A stretch of 64,000 nucleotides of DNA from Mesodorylaimus sp. YZB2_4 (lineage: Eukaryota; Nematoda; Enoplea; Dorylaimida; Dorylaimidae), in the NCBI GenBank assembly GCA_030248295.1, contig JASANH010000938.1, positions 372,001 to 436,000 of the forward strand, written 5' to 3'. This document shows, in pieces, positions 1 through 12,000 of this stretch. The notes below the pieces were generated by a model. That model worked only from the letters and a program-made list of their open reading frames with translations, made no database searches and had not been told where the DNA came from. The position numbers and the translations under genes were made by a program. How positions within the stretch are numbered: position 1 is the stretch's first letter; every line of letters starts with the position of its first letter.

Positions 1-819
1 AGCACTGGCCAGACTAGGTGCTCGGCGAAACAGCTGCCCCAGTCAAATGGTGAGTGAAAAACTGGCCTGTCTTTGGGCGCTGGACGGTAAGTGGGAGTTG
101 AATTGGGTGTGCGAGTGGCTGGCGGCGTGCCACGGTGAGGAATGCAATGGCGAGAAAGAGGATGGGTTAGTCTGGTCGGCACGTCCCAGACGGGCAGTGA
201 CAGACGGCGGCACCCCTCGCTGGCCTTACAAGGATATGTCGGTCGGCAGGAGGCCCTTTCCTGAGTGCATCGCCCCGTGCGCGGCAGATGCGGTGCAAGC
301 GGGATGGCTGTTTATGGCGCCGTGCATATTCTCTGGGCCACCCCGCGGCTCGGCTCCCGACGCGCGACCTTCATTAGGATACGGGCGAGGCGCCGCGGGC
401 GTTCCTAAGGAAGAGAGAAGAAAATGGAAGCGAATGACCGAGTATTGAGTTTGGAATACCCCCCGGTGGGTGCGCGCAGGGTTGAAGGTTGTCTCGGTTC
501 CATTATGAGTCGCGTACTAGCGGGAGTAATTCGACGTTGGAAAAGTAACCCCGTCGGGATCGGGATGGGTTCGTGGTACTTATTAAATTGCCTGCTCCGC
601 GGTTCCCCGAGGATATGCCCGAGTTCTCCGTTCGTCGGACGCCCGCCGCTAACCGGCTTCGCGTATCGGGCTCCGTCGGGCGCCCCTGCATTCTATCGAC
701 GGCTGCCCGCGCTCGCGGTCGTCGCCCTCGAGACGAGGCATTTTAGGAAACCTTTCTCTCCCCGTCAACATTCGATTCCTTCCACCAAAACGCTTTTTCA
801 CATTTTTAAGCATTTAGTC
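1..819. other. 5' flank of the zinc-finger gene
   Basis: No gene could be supported here. The open frames present have no recognisable domain and no matching splice partners. The stretch from about 230 to 730 is rich in G+C and CpG, and it becomes AT-richer just before the ATG at 820. It probably holds the promoter and 5' untranslated region of the zinc-finger gene, but I see no clear TATA box or initiator. This is inference from position. Confidence 0.4.
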
Positions 820-3800
820 ATGTCCAGACGGAAACAAGCAAAACCCAAGTCGAGCCGCAGTAAGCACATTCCACCACCTGCTTATGTCCTGGCCAAAACT
901 GCCCCTCGTTTAGGAGACGATCAGCCATTTCCCTACGAAGAGGACGAATCGAGCGGCCGAAACGCCCCCTTCGATGATCAGGCGGCCAGCCAATCGGTCA
1001 AGGATGGGCATGTGGCCGATGCGTCCGGTAAGCATGACTAATCTGGAGTGGACCCACTTTGACTTGCATTTGCATCATTGGCTTGCATAGAGCGGACATC
1101 GCGCGGTTTTCAGGCTTCCACCACAGGGCAGATTGAGGTGGAGTGGATTTCTGGAAGTGGCGAGGTGTTGGAGTTTCCTCGATTACCTGCAATGGGATTA
1201 ACCGCGGGGGGGGGGGGGGGAGACTATTAGGGCAAGTCTTGTGGCCTGTGTTCTTGCATTGTTGCTGATAGGAATGGAGAGAGCGGCCCTTTCTCTGACA
1301 GGTACAGTCGCTTGAGCCCTTTTGGCATTGCGTGTAGGACCGGCATAATCGGAATATGTTGTGTTGTTCTGGCGGGTGTCTTGGTGGTTCGGCTCGGTGC
1401 ATTAGGTCTATGAGAGGAGGAGGCAGGCTCGAGCTTACAGCCGTCTCCTCGCGTCCCCTAGGGATACGAACCCCTTCTTGGATGTCTAAAACCTTCTTGT
1501 CCGAGTCTCGTGGATGCGGCTTCATATTGACGTTGAGAAGGGAGGTTTCATTTTTCAGCGCCTTTTCTACGGGAAACGTCCATCTGCCGACACGGCGGCG
1601 TCCCCCAGGGGCGTCGAGTCTCCTCCAGAAACGGCTAGAAATGCCCAGTCGAATCAGTCGGAGCAGCTTTCGGTTTTCTAGTCCTAGTACGTACCATGCA
1701 ATTTGCTGCACCGGCTCGAGCGCCTCGGGGGAGCCGGCCTTCATTAGCAACGGACCCCCTCACCCCTCGACCGCCCCGTAATTGTCGACGAATGGAAGGG
1801 ACCGCCGGCGGCGCCCGTTGCGCCAACGGTAATCAATGTTCGTAGCCAAATCAGTAAATATTCCGGGGCACGGGTCCCGCGGGGTTCCCTGAGTGATTTA
1901 CAACCCCAGCATCTCCAACAGTCCTCCCTCCCTCCCCAACGGACGGGATTGATCGAGTTGATTACGCGCGGGCAGCGTGTTTTTTGGATACTAGGAGCCG
2001 GCTCGGTCTCCAAAGGAATCCGATAATGGAATGGAAACCCGCAAAACAGGAAGCTGCACCCTCGGACTACGTTGCTAAGAGCTCGCCCTCCAACTCCTCC
2101 CTCTGACTCACGTCGTCCGTGGCGAGCTCCGGTCACAGATGCTCAGCCGTGGAAGCGCGAAGGCACGCCATGATTGATCAGCCAGCGATAAGTTAACAGT
2201 GAAGAAACAACAGACGGGCGTAGGGGGCATCCGACACAACCCCTGTCACTCTGGGCTGAGCCAATCACTTTGCTACCAAATCCAGGTTGATATATCGCGT
2301 GTCCCTGTGACGAATTGGTAGGGCGATGCGTTTCCTCTAAAACGGGCCACAAAAGGGAGCGCGCTACAGTAATATTTGTTCCGAGGGGACCTATGCGATC
2401 AGACAGCGAAAGCATTTTACACGCATGTGAGTGTAGCCCAACTGGTGACCGCTGTCTCCTTGCAGAGCCCATGGATCAGCAGGCAGCTGAGAGTAATCAA
2501 GCAACAGAACTTGACGAGGGTGCCGATGAGGAGGATGATCGGGAGTCGAACATCAGTGAACGAAGTACAAGTGGGACACCACCAACACCTGGAAATGGAC
2601 TGGCACGCCACGAATGCACTTACTGCGACGCGTCTTTCGGCAGTTTCTTCCTGCTGAAACAGCACGAACAGGTACGACCTTTGAGAATATCAATCGCATG
2701 TTTTTCAGGTTTTCTGTGGCTGTTCTGCAGCCCATTATTTGGTTGGCTTTCACTCATTGCTGTTATCCCTGTCATCTTCTATCCTGCAGCCGTGCCTCCC
2801 CTTTCCAGGATAACCATGCCCATTTAATGCCGTTCAAATGCAGATTTTGCGCCAAGGGCTTCAAGCATAAGCGTTCCCATGATCGTCATGAGAAGTCGCA
2901 TTCCGGAATTCGAAAACACAAATGCAATTATTGCGGCCAGGCCTTCTTCAGGTAAGCACTTTCCCTTCATTGATCCACTATGGTCCAATCAGTTTGTGTG
3001 CTTCCCAGGTCTGATCACTTGAAACTGCATTTGAAAACGCACGAAACGTCCAAGTATGCCTTCGTGTGCATCTTATGCCAAAGAGGATTCCACTCTTCGT
3101 CGGGACTGGAGTCGCATATGCAGGTGGGTTGCAGTGGCTTGTAGAGATGCTTGACTGGATTGAGTGTAGCTGGCGTTATCTTTGTGATGTAGCTGATGAC
3201 CAGATGCTGGGTCGGGAAGGATAGTCCCTCTACGCAACGCCTCCTCCTCTTCAGGTTCACGAAAAGCAAAAACGGTCCAGCTCGGCTCATGATTCGAATT
3301 CGGTATCGTCAGCGGAGAACACAGCTGTAGCGGACTTGGCAGCTGATAGCACGCAAGGCAATGACATTGAACGAGCAACACCGTTAGACTTCTCGTCCAA
3401 GATTTCTTCACCCGTCGATCAAGCGTCGAAGCTTACCAGACCCACTTTCAATGCTATTTCTGGCCAGCCTCAATGTAGCCTCTGCTCTGCCACTTTCAAA
3501 ACACCGGATCATTTGTTACGTCATATGGACACGGATCATAGAATTCTAAAATCTCGCATGGAATCTCCATCGCCATTACGTTTCGGGCAGAAGTTCACGC
3601 CGCCACCGTTGCCTCCCTTGCTCGCATTCTCAACTCCGCAACAGCCAATCTTGTCATCGTCTCTCATTTGCCCCTATTGCCAAATGGCCGATTTCTTTTC
3701 TGAGGAAGCGTTGGAACTGCATTTGCAGGCCTTGCACGGCGCCAATCTGAACCCGAATGGATCCGTCACCCCGATCGATCGTAAATGGATGAATCCAGTG

Positions 3801-6800
3801 TCGGCTTACGGATGTGGGATTTGCGGCCAAGGTTTCACCGACATCGGACTTTTACAAAAGCATACTTTGAATAGCCACACCCTCAAGGACTTGGATAACA
3901 ATGCGAACTCGTCCGATGCCCCCGCCTCCCGTATCACACCGGCCAGATCGAATCTGGTGGGCAGTGTCAGCCGAAACAGTTTGGCTAGCAATGCTGATCC
4001 GACTTACGAGTGTCAAACGTGTGGTCGTGCGTTCGACAGCATTTTAGCTCTGCACGGGCACGCCAGCAGCGTCCACGGAAGTTTGCCAGAACACGTGGCT
4101 ACGCCGGCCAGCGCTACTGATTGCGCGTCATCGCCCAAATCACCTTTTTCCAATGGCGATTACGAATCGGCCAATGGATCGAACTCGAAGAAAATCTCGT
4201 CGACGACTTCGCCTGTTCATCAGCTGTATCAATGCGGCCAATGCGAGGAGGTGGTTTTCACTGATCTGAGCGCCTTCAGTGCTCATATGCGCCAGCACGT
4301 GCAGTCAACCAGACACCAGTCGACTCTGAAGCCGCCCTCAGTGCACAGCTTCCGAGAACAATTCGCTTGCGATCTGTGCGGGGCCCAGTTCACGACCGAG
4401 TCAGTACGCGACGGGCATCTGGCCAAGCACTATCTGCAAAAGGAAAGCCAGTACAGCTGCAAGAGTTGTACGAAGACATTTGCAGTGCCTGACGAGCTGC
4501 AGAAGCACCTGTTGGACATGCACGCCATCCATTTGTATCGATGCTCGTTGTGCAAGGAGATCTTTGAGTCCCGGGTGGACATCCAAGTCCACTTCGCGGT
4601 CGGACACAGCGACGAGGTGTTGCGTTATCGGTGCCGATCTTGCAATTCCACTTTCCTCTCAGAGGATCAATTCAGTGCCCACGTTCAAGCAGTGCATTTT
4701 AATCGACGATCAAAATCCAACGATCGATCAGGCTCAGCTGCTGGGGAACAAAAAGAACAAGTCTTCGATTTTGGACCAGTCACCATTACACCGTCCGCTG
4801 CGGCTAGCTCGGGTCAGGCGTCTTTTTGTTGCCCGTTCTGCGGCGAGGCATTCACGGTGGAGTACTTGTACGAGAAGCATTTGGAGAACACGCATCGGGC
4901 CCAAATGGAAATGTTCATGCTGAACGAATTCATTCCTAAAACTTCCGTATCTCAGTTACTGATGCAAGCAGCCAAGTTCAAGGGTCCATTTTTCCAGAAC
5001 ACCGAAGTGGGTGGCGGGGATGGAAATCATTCGAACGGAGTCGCGTCGCGTCCCAGCTGGCCCGCGTCCAACGCCGGATCGTCCATGTTCTCGTTCCATC
5101 CGACGAACGGAACCAGCGCCAACCCGACGGCAGTCATCAAATGCAACATCTGCGATCGACGATGCGACACCATGTTGGAACTGGCCGAACATAAACTGCA
5201 GCATTGCAAAGTAATACACAGTCAGAATTGCAATTTTTGTCACGAACCGATCAGTTCGGTGGCCGAGTTCCACGCTCACACGCGTCAGCACAATGCTGGC
5301 AACGGGATCCCTATGTCGTGCATAGTGTGCAAGCAGAGTTTGGTCTCGGCGGTCGACATGCAAACGCACGCCAAGTTCCATTTAATGCTGGCGTCACCCA
5401 CGGGTTCCACAACTGCGGCAACATCCGCGTCGAAATCGACGACCTTCTGCGCACGGTGCGGCAAGCAGTTGGTCTCGACAGTGGACACGTCAGCGTCGCA
5501 GTTCTGCACCGACTGCACAAAAAATGTCGAGGATCTTATGGAACAGCAACACACGCCTACTTCGGCCAGCACAGTCTCGAGTTCGAGCATTAGCAAGTGT
5601 CGACACTGCAACTTGAAATTCGAGACGAGCGAGGAACGGAATCAGCACGAATGCCATGTCCACCGTGTCCAAGCCAACACATCGCCACGCTTGGCCAAGC
5701 CGTACCAATGCATAAAATGCCAGAAATCATTCGCCACAGAACTGGAAATCCAAGCTCACGTGACCACGCACGTGTTGCAGGACGGAATTCACCACTATTG
5801 TATGCTGTGCAAGAAAGTGTTCGACTCGCCCTCGAAGCTGCAGTGTCACTTGATCGAACACTCGTTCGTTGGATGCTCGGGTAAGCAGTGGTTGGGTCGA
5901 GGGGAGGGATGTCCTACGGGCCCTTCAGTGTCGAAAGTCTGTAATGACACCCTTTCTATCTCAGAGATGCAGTGCTATTTGTGCAACGCCATCTTTGCCC
6001 TACCTCAGCCATTGCAGCAGCACATGCTGACAAAGCACGGCGTCGACGATCGGCCTTACGAGTGCCCGTTTCCGCAATGCGAACAAAAGTTCTTTTTCCG
6101 AGCCGAGTTGGAGAACCACGCATTCGTCCATCAGCCGCCTCCAATGTCCAAGGCATCCGTGCCGATGGCCGACGATAGTTCAATGTGCGACGGGGACGCA
6201 TCATCGCCTCCCCTGCCCATCACTTGTCCAACGTGCGGTGTCTCGTTTTCAAATGGGACAGCATTCAGTGCGCACTTGTCCGTCTGCACTTCACCCTTGG
6301 CGTCGACGAAAACGAGGAGTGCAGTTACGATCCAGTGCCATGCCATCCCGTCTGCAAGTTGTGAGGCGGAAAAGGCGGCTTCCAATGCGTCGCGGGTGCA
6401 GACCAGGGCCAGCGGGCGGAAGGAGGACGGCAATAGTTCCGAGGGCAGTTTGCATTACTGTCCGCACTGCACAAAGACGTTCCAGTCGTTGAGTGCACTA
6501 CAGGGTAAGTGGGGAGTACGTCGATTGATTTAATTCCTATGAGGGGTCTGGGCTCTCTCTTGTGCAGCTTACAGACTGCTCCCCATTTAGGCCATTCCCA
6601 CGTGCACATGGTCAGCAAGACACACCAGTGCGGCAAGTGCAGGAAGATATTCCCGACCGCGGCCAAGTTGCGGAACCATCAGCGACAACACAGCGGGGAC
6701 AAGCCATTTGCGTGCACAGTGTGCATGCGTTTCTTCTCTCGCAAGGACAATCTAAAAGTTCACATGCGCATCCATTACAAGCAGAATGGCTCGTCTGGCG

Positions 6801-7111
6801 GCCAGGTCTCGTCGCCAGGCATCGCCACCCCCGTCGGACCGAATGTAGACTTTCCAACCATGGTGCCCCGCTCATCCAACTACCTGTCCTCGTTGTCTCA
6901 AGTTTCCATGGTCGGAGTTGGGGACAGAGGTCACTTGCCACCCCAGCGTCGCGACAGTGCAACAGTTGCGAGCAACGGAGATCAGTCGTCCGATGGATCG
7001 GCAACCCCATTTGAGTACTCGGCTGCCATGTTTGGTCAGGAACAGGACAGTGCGGGCGGAGGGGGAAGCTCCGTCGATGAGGATCAGGACTGTCGTGTGA
7101 ACGAGGACTGA
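820..7111 (+). CDS. ZNF423: ZNF423/ZNF521-type multi C2H2 zinc-finger transcription factor
   Basis: Exons: 820-1027, 2466-2671, 2809-2951, 3009-3123, 3255-5880, 5965-6504, 6591-7111, giving 1452 residues (human ZNF423 is about 1280). The first exon encodes MSRRKQAKP, the N-terminal motif shared by ZNF423, SALL and FOG proteins that recruits the NuRD corepressor. It joins exon 2 in phase across a 1.4 kb intron. More than 20 C2H2 fingers follow, several split by introns that restore the C-C-H-H spacing. The finger runs [18 protein letters not shown] and [16 protein letters not shown] closely match the vertebrate family. In the known family, different finger groups bind DNA, Smads and EBF/COE factors in the nucleus. 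The last two fingers (about 6627-6770) precede a low-complexity tail. ZNF423 versus ZNF521 cannot be separated; the fly counterpart is Oaz. Identity is strong, the first-exon assignment good. Confidence 0.9.
1206..1220 (+). repeat. G15 homopolymer in ZNF423 intron 1
   Basis: Fifteen consecutive G residues lie on the coding strand of the long first intron. Similar runs occur in other introns of this window (see findings). Confidence 0.9.
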
Positions 7112-7430
7112 CGAGGATTGGTTGGTAGTTCTTGGATGCATTTATTACAGTAGTGTGGTGCTGCCGAGCGTACCCTTTCCTATGCTGTACGTATGCTTTT
7201 GTTGACTATGCCCATGCTGATTATGATCAAGTGTTGAAACGGTCGTGCGGTGTCCATATCAGGAGAGCCAGATAGTGCACAGCAGTGCAGCCAATCAAAA
7301 CCGAGTGTGACCTTGACTTTACACTTCGCGTGGTTGAACACTGGGCATGGTGGCAGGCCGCATTGTGTGCTCTGCATTGGTGCAAGTCGATCGATCGATA
7401 AGGTTGCAGTGAAACGAGAGTATTTCGAAA
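7112..7430. other. Intergenic spacer between ZNF423 and the histidine phosphatase
   Basis: About 320 bases between two genes on the same strand. I see no ORF with support and no canonical AATAAA. A short TCGATCGATCGATAAG run lies 40 bases before the next ATG and could be a promoter element, but this is only a guess. Confidence 0.4.
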
Positions 7431-8628
7431 ATGGCCATCCCACCGACCCCCATATATCAACGTAATATTACCACTTTCGACAACTTGGCCCAGACGATCG
7501 AGTTGGGGCGTCGGCTGATCATCGTTCGACACGGAGAGCGAGTGGATCGTTGCTTCCAGAAGGGAATGCCCGATTGGCTGCACAAGTGAGTGTGCATGGG
7601 GTTGGTTGGTGGTCTCACACTTGGTTCGAACTGGGCCCAAAAAAAGATGGCTTCCTGGAAATTCGTCTTGTTTAGAATGTTCCCGAACAAGCAGACTGGT
7701 GCGTACTCGCGAATCAATATGAACATGCCGCGACGATGCGTGTTGCGAGGAAAAAAGGACGACGAATACGGATTGCTCGACTACAAATCCGATTCGCCAT
7801 TGACGACTTTAGGCGAAGGCACAGCCGAACGACTCGGATCGCGAATCTTGGGTTCCAACTTGAAGATCACGCGCGTCTACTGCTCGCCAGCACTGCGTTG
7901 CATGCAGACGTGCAACCGTCTTCTGCAAGGTGAGACTGTTTAGCAGCGCTGAACTGTTCCTCGGGAAATATGTGATTAGGGTTCTGCGAGGCGACGACTG
8001 GCGGCCAAGATGCGGCGACCATTAAAAAGCAGTACGCAATGAACATTGAGCCGGGTATTTTCGATTTCACGGGATTCTCGGAAAGTTCGCTGATGATCCC
8101 GACCCTCCTGACGGCCGATTTTATGATCGATCGACACATGTACATCAACAAAGATTACAAGTGAGTCAGGGGGACGAGCGGGAATGGGGGAAGACATAGA
8201 CTTTGTTTCAGGCCAGGCCTGTCACTGGACAACTTGCAGGCCGGCGAGGACGTCAAGGAGTTCTACCCCCGCGTGCAAAAGGCCATCGACAAAATCCTTA
8301 AGGACACTGGTGCTAAGCACAATTTAGGGCTTCCAAGTATGCGAGGTGTTGTTTTTCAGAGACGGAGCGGCACGCTTCGATCTTGGTGGTCACTCACGGT
8401 CCGGTCATGGACGGCATCTGCCAACTGCTCCTGAAACAACCGCCGCGCACCGAAGCCATGTTCCCCAAAGTGGCCAACTACCCTCCCTACCTGGCCACCA
8501 TGGTCATGGAAGAAAACATCGCCCCCAAGTCGTCTTTGAAATGGCGTCTGGCCCCGCCTCCCATCAAGAGCTTCACGCATCTGATCAATTTGAACTTCGA
8601 ATGGAAGAAGCTAACTGACAAAAAGTGA
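7431..8628 (+). CDS. Histidine phosphatase superfamily protein (UBASH3/STS-like phosphatase domain)
   Basis: Exons 7431-7585, 7676-7929, 7980-8160, 8212-8309, 8360-8628 give 318 residues. The signature RHGE motif is present as IIVRHGERVD near residue 30, with the second catalytic arginine in YCSPALRCMQT and the second histidine in VVTHGP. These are the phospho-accepting histidine and phosphate pocket of the branch-2-like phosphoglycerate mutase fold. RHGERVD plus SPALRCMQT most resembles the C-terminal phosphatase domain of UBASH3/STS proteins and insect ecdysteroid-phosphate phosphatase. There is no UBA or SH3 domain here, so it is a stand-alone catalytic domain. The substrate cannot be read from sequence. 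Introns are about 50-90 bases; the last is 50 bases with a GTGCTA donor that is weak but required by frame. Confidence 0.85.
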
Positions 8629-9042
8629 ACAAAACAGATCATCCATTCCTGATGAGAACACGATTTTTATATCCCCGCGATTTTTCTTTTCATTTTGATT
8701 CTGGTATTCTGGATGATTCAAATGTGCGAATGGGAAGGAAAACGCTTTTATGTCATCAAGTTTTTTCCGAATTATTTTTTAATCCCGGCAAACTCCTTTT
8801 TTGTAAATGTACATTGGAAGTGAGAAAACGAAGAAAAACGGAGCAAATTTCTGATCACCGCACGTCGTCTGGTTTGATTTAGAGCAGATTTGTTATAAGC
8901 AGCTGGCAACCTTCTCATCAATCCATGTTGCTTGCTTGCTGCCGCGGGGGGGAGGGGGTATGACGAATCCGATCGGCCAGACAGCTGTTATCAGCAATAG
9001 AACAGTTCAGGGCTTGTGTGTGTTGGGAGTTATGTATTGGTT
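8629..9042. other. Intergenic spacer before ATP9
   Basis: About 410 bases that are AT-rich in the first half (the phosphatase 3' UTR). A short G-rich stretch follows at about 8945-8960. No gene, RNA or canonical polyadenylation signal was seen. Confidence 0.4.
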
Positions 9043-12000
9043 ATGAAAGATAGAACATCTGATTCGCAGTCTTTCGAAGAATTTCCACTAATGAGCAGAG
9101 AAAACAGTTCTACTGAGTCTGACGATGTCGAGTTGAACGATCGAAACCATCTGATCGGGCGGGGGCGGCGAAGAACATTTTGGTCATCGTTCTTTTGCTG
9201 CTGCTGTTATTTTTCGGCAATGTGTTTTACAAGGTAGACTCTCTTGAACGGTTTTTAAAACAAGGGTAGGAACATATTTTTGCTTAGATTACAAGATCTT
9301 TGCTGCCGAATCTGCTGCGGCCGACGGACATTACAGCCTCGATATATCCGCGTTGGAGTGCCGTCAAAACATAATTATCCGTCAAACGTGGTCAAGAATC
9401 AAAAATATAACATTTTCACATTCATTCCCGTCGTTCTGTTTAATCAGTTCAAATTTTTCCTTAATTTCTATTTTCTGGTTATGGCAGTGTCGCAGTTCAT
9501 TCCGGAAATTCGAGTCGGATATCTCTCGACGTATTGGGGTCCATTGGTATGGTTCACAATGGGCTTTTTCTGGTTAGGGAGCCGTTACGAGCTTGTTGCA
9601 GGGATTCGTTTTGGCAATTACCATGTGCCGTGAAGCTTTTGATGATTTCTGTCGGTATCGCCGTGATAAAGAGATCAATTCAGAAAAATACGAGCAAGTT
9701 ACACCTGCCGGACTGAGAACGTGCGTCGGGAACATTCATTGCTGCATAAATTAATGATTATTGTTTTTCAGAATAAAAAGTTCGAAAATCAAAGTCGGTG
9801 ATTTGATTATCGTACGAAAGGTAAGACAGATCTTGCTCTTGAAATTCCATATTAGGCTATTCCGCTGTGCTGTTTACAGGATCAACGAGTTCCGGCGGAT
9901 ATGATCCTTGTGAGAACGACTGAAAAGACGGGGGCTTGTTTCATTCGCACTGATCAACTGGATGGCGAGACCGATTGGAAGTTGCGTATTGCATTGCCAG
10001 TCACGCAGCATCTGCTTGACGACACAGTAAGTAACCTGTCGAAATGTCGTGTTCGAAGATGATGCGTGACAAGTTTGCAGAGCATATTCGGACTGGATTT
10101 GACAGTTTACGCCGAGAAGCCGCAGAAAAGTATCCATACATTTCTTGGAACTGCGAAGGAGGTGCTTGCCTGAATTTCAGGCTCTTTCGTTTGTCCTACA
10201 TTCTGTCTACCCTTGTAGGTTCAGGATGGTGGGACGGTTCACGAGGACGCTTTGAATGTGGAGAATACACTTTGGGTACGTGACTTTTGAAATGAGGCTT
10301 TCTCTATTGCTGCTGTAACTGCTAGACCCGGCTCGTGGCGTAGCTGGTTAAGGCGTTTGCCTCTCAGGCTAGGTTCGCGCTTACAGGGGGGTTCAACTCC
10401 CGCCTGGGCGAAAAATGATTGTCATATATGTGGTCCTTAGCCCTCGAGTGCGCTGTGTAGTGCTTGGCTATGGATAAAATATGACATGCCATGACATTGT
10501 CTTTCATTTTAGTGTTCGACTGTTGTGGCGTCGGGAACGTCATTAGGACTAGTCATTTACACCGGTCGCGAAACCCGCGCAACAATGAATGCTTCGCAGG
10601 CGAGGAGTAAAGTAAGATGGGTATGCTAATGCTAAGTGTGTGTTTGGTATCGCGTATTTTTCAGGTTGGTCTGCTCGATTGTGAAGTGAACAATTTGACG
10701 AAAATCTTGTTCTTTATCGTCATCCTGTTGGCTTTCGTGATGGTCTGCCTGAAAGTAAGTGTCTGCCTCGGACTCTATTCTGATTCGAAACGATGGACGT
10801 TCTTACCAAACTTTTAGGGGTTCGCTGGGCCTTGGTATCGCCATTTGTTTAGGTTCATCCTTCTATTTTCGTACATCATCCCGCTCAGGTAAGCGTTTGA
10901 TCTTTGTCTCCAGTTTTGATTATAATATTTACAGCTGTTTTCTGTTAGTCTTCGCGTGACACTCGATTTGGCCAAGTTCGTCTACGCCTACTTCGTTTCG
11001 AGGGATAAGAACATTCCGAACACAGTCGTTCGGAGTAGCACGATACCTGAAGAGTTGGGACGAGTCTCGTTCTTGCTATCAGATAAGACTGGAACGTTGA
11101 CCCAGAATCAAATGGTAACGCGTTTATAAAACACTTCTTCCATTAAATATTCTTTTGTTTCTTGTAGATATTCAAGAAACTGCATCTTGGAAATGTCTCT
11201 TATACTTCGGATACGTTCGATGAGGTAAGGGATTTGCCCGATAATGCCTGCCATGACGGACTGGACTGGATTTGCTTTGCTTTGCTTTCAGATCAGAAAC
11301 GCCTTGTCAACCACGGCGGCAGGCGGGGACCTGGCTAGCGCGGTTACGAAATATCCGCTGGTTAACAAGATTCAACAAGTACCCGTTGCCTTGCGGCTTC
11401 TCTCACTGGCGAGGCTTCACATCGTTTATCGTTGCAGGCCGTCGAAGCGATCGCGCTGTGCCATAACGTAACACCAGTCTACGAGAACGAGGACGCCGAA
11501 GATGAACTGGGTCTGGAAACTCGTCGTGATGGAGTGATCACATACCAAGCGTCGTCGCCGGACGAAGTGGCGCTGGTCACTTGGACGGGATCGGTGGGCC
11601 TGCAATTGATTCAACGGGACTTGCACAACATGCAGCTGCGAACGAGCACGAGCGAAATTCGTCGATTCAAAATCTTGCAATTGTTCCCATTCACGTCGGA
11701 GAGTAAACGCATGGGGATCATTCTGCAGGTAATGGGTTACTAGTGTGCCATGGTCTGAGTCTGATTTCCTTTGAGTTCCAGGATGAAATCAGTAAAGAAA
11801 TCACATTTTTCTTGAAAGGCGCTGATTCAGTGATGGCTAATATCGTGCAGTTCAACGACTGGTTGGAGGAAGAGGTGGGCGGGACAGATTGGAACTAGTC
11901 TGTGCATGGCGTTCACACTTGACTACTTTTAGTGCACTAACTTGGCTCGAGAAGGTTTGCGAACTTTGGTAGTCGCCAAAAAGACGCTAACCGAAAGTCA

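Noticed and set aside
47-448. 133-codon frame at the window start
   Set aside because: No recognisable domain, composition matches random GC-rich sequence, and it overlaps other equally open frames.
10325-10412. Functional tRNA gene in ATP9 intron 7
   Set aside because: A and B boxes are present but the acceptor and T stems have mismatches and there is no sound anticodon arm; a similar decayed copy elsewhere fits a SINE better.
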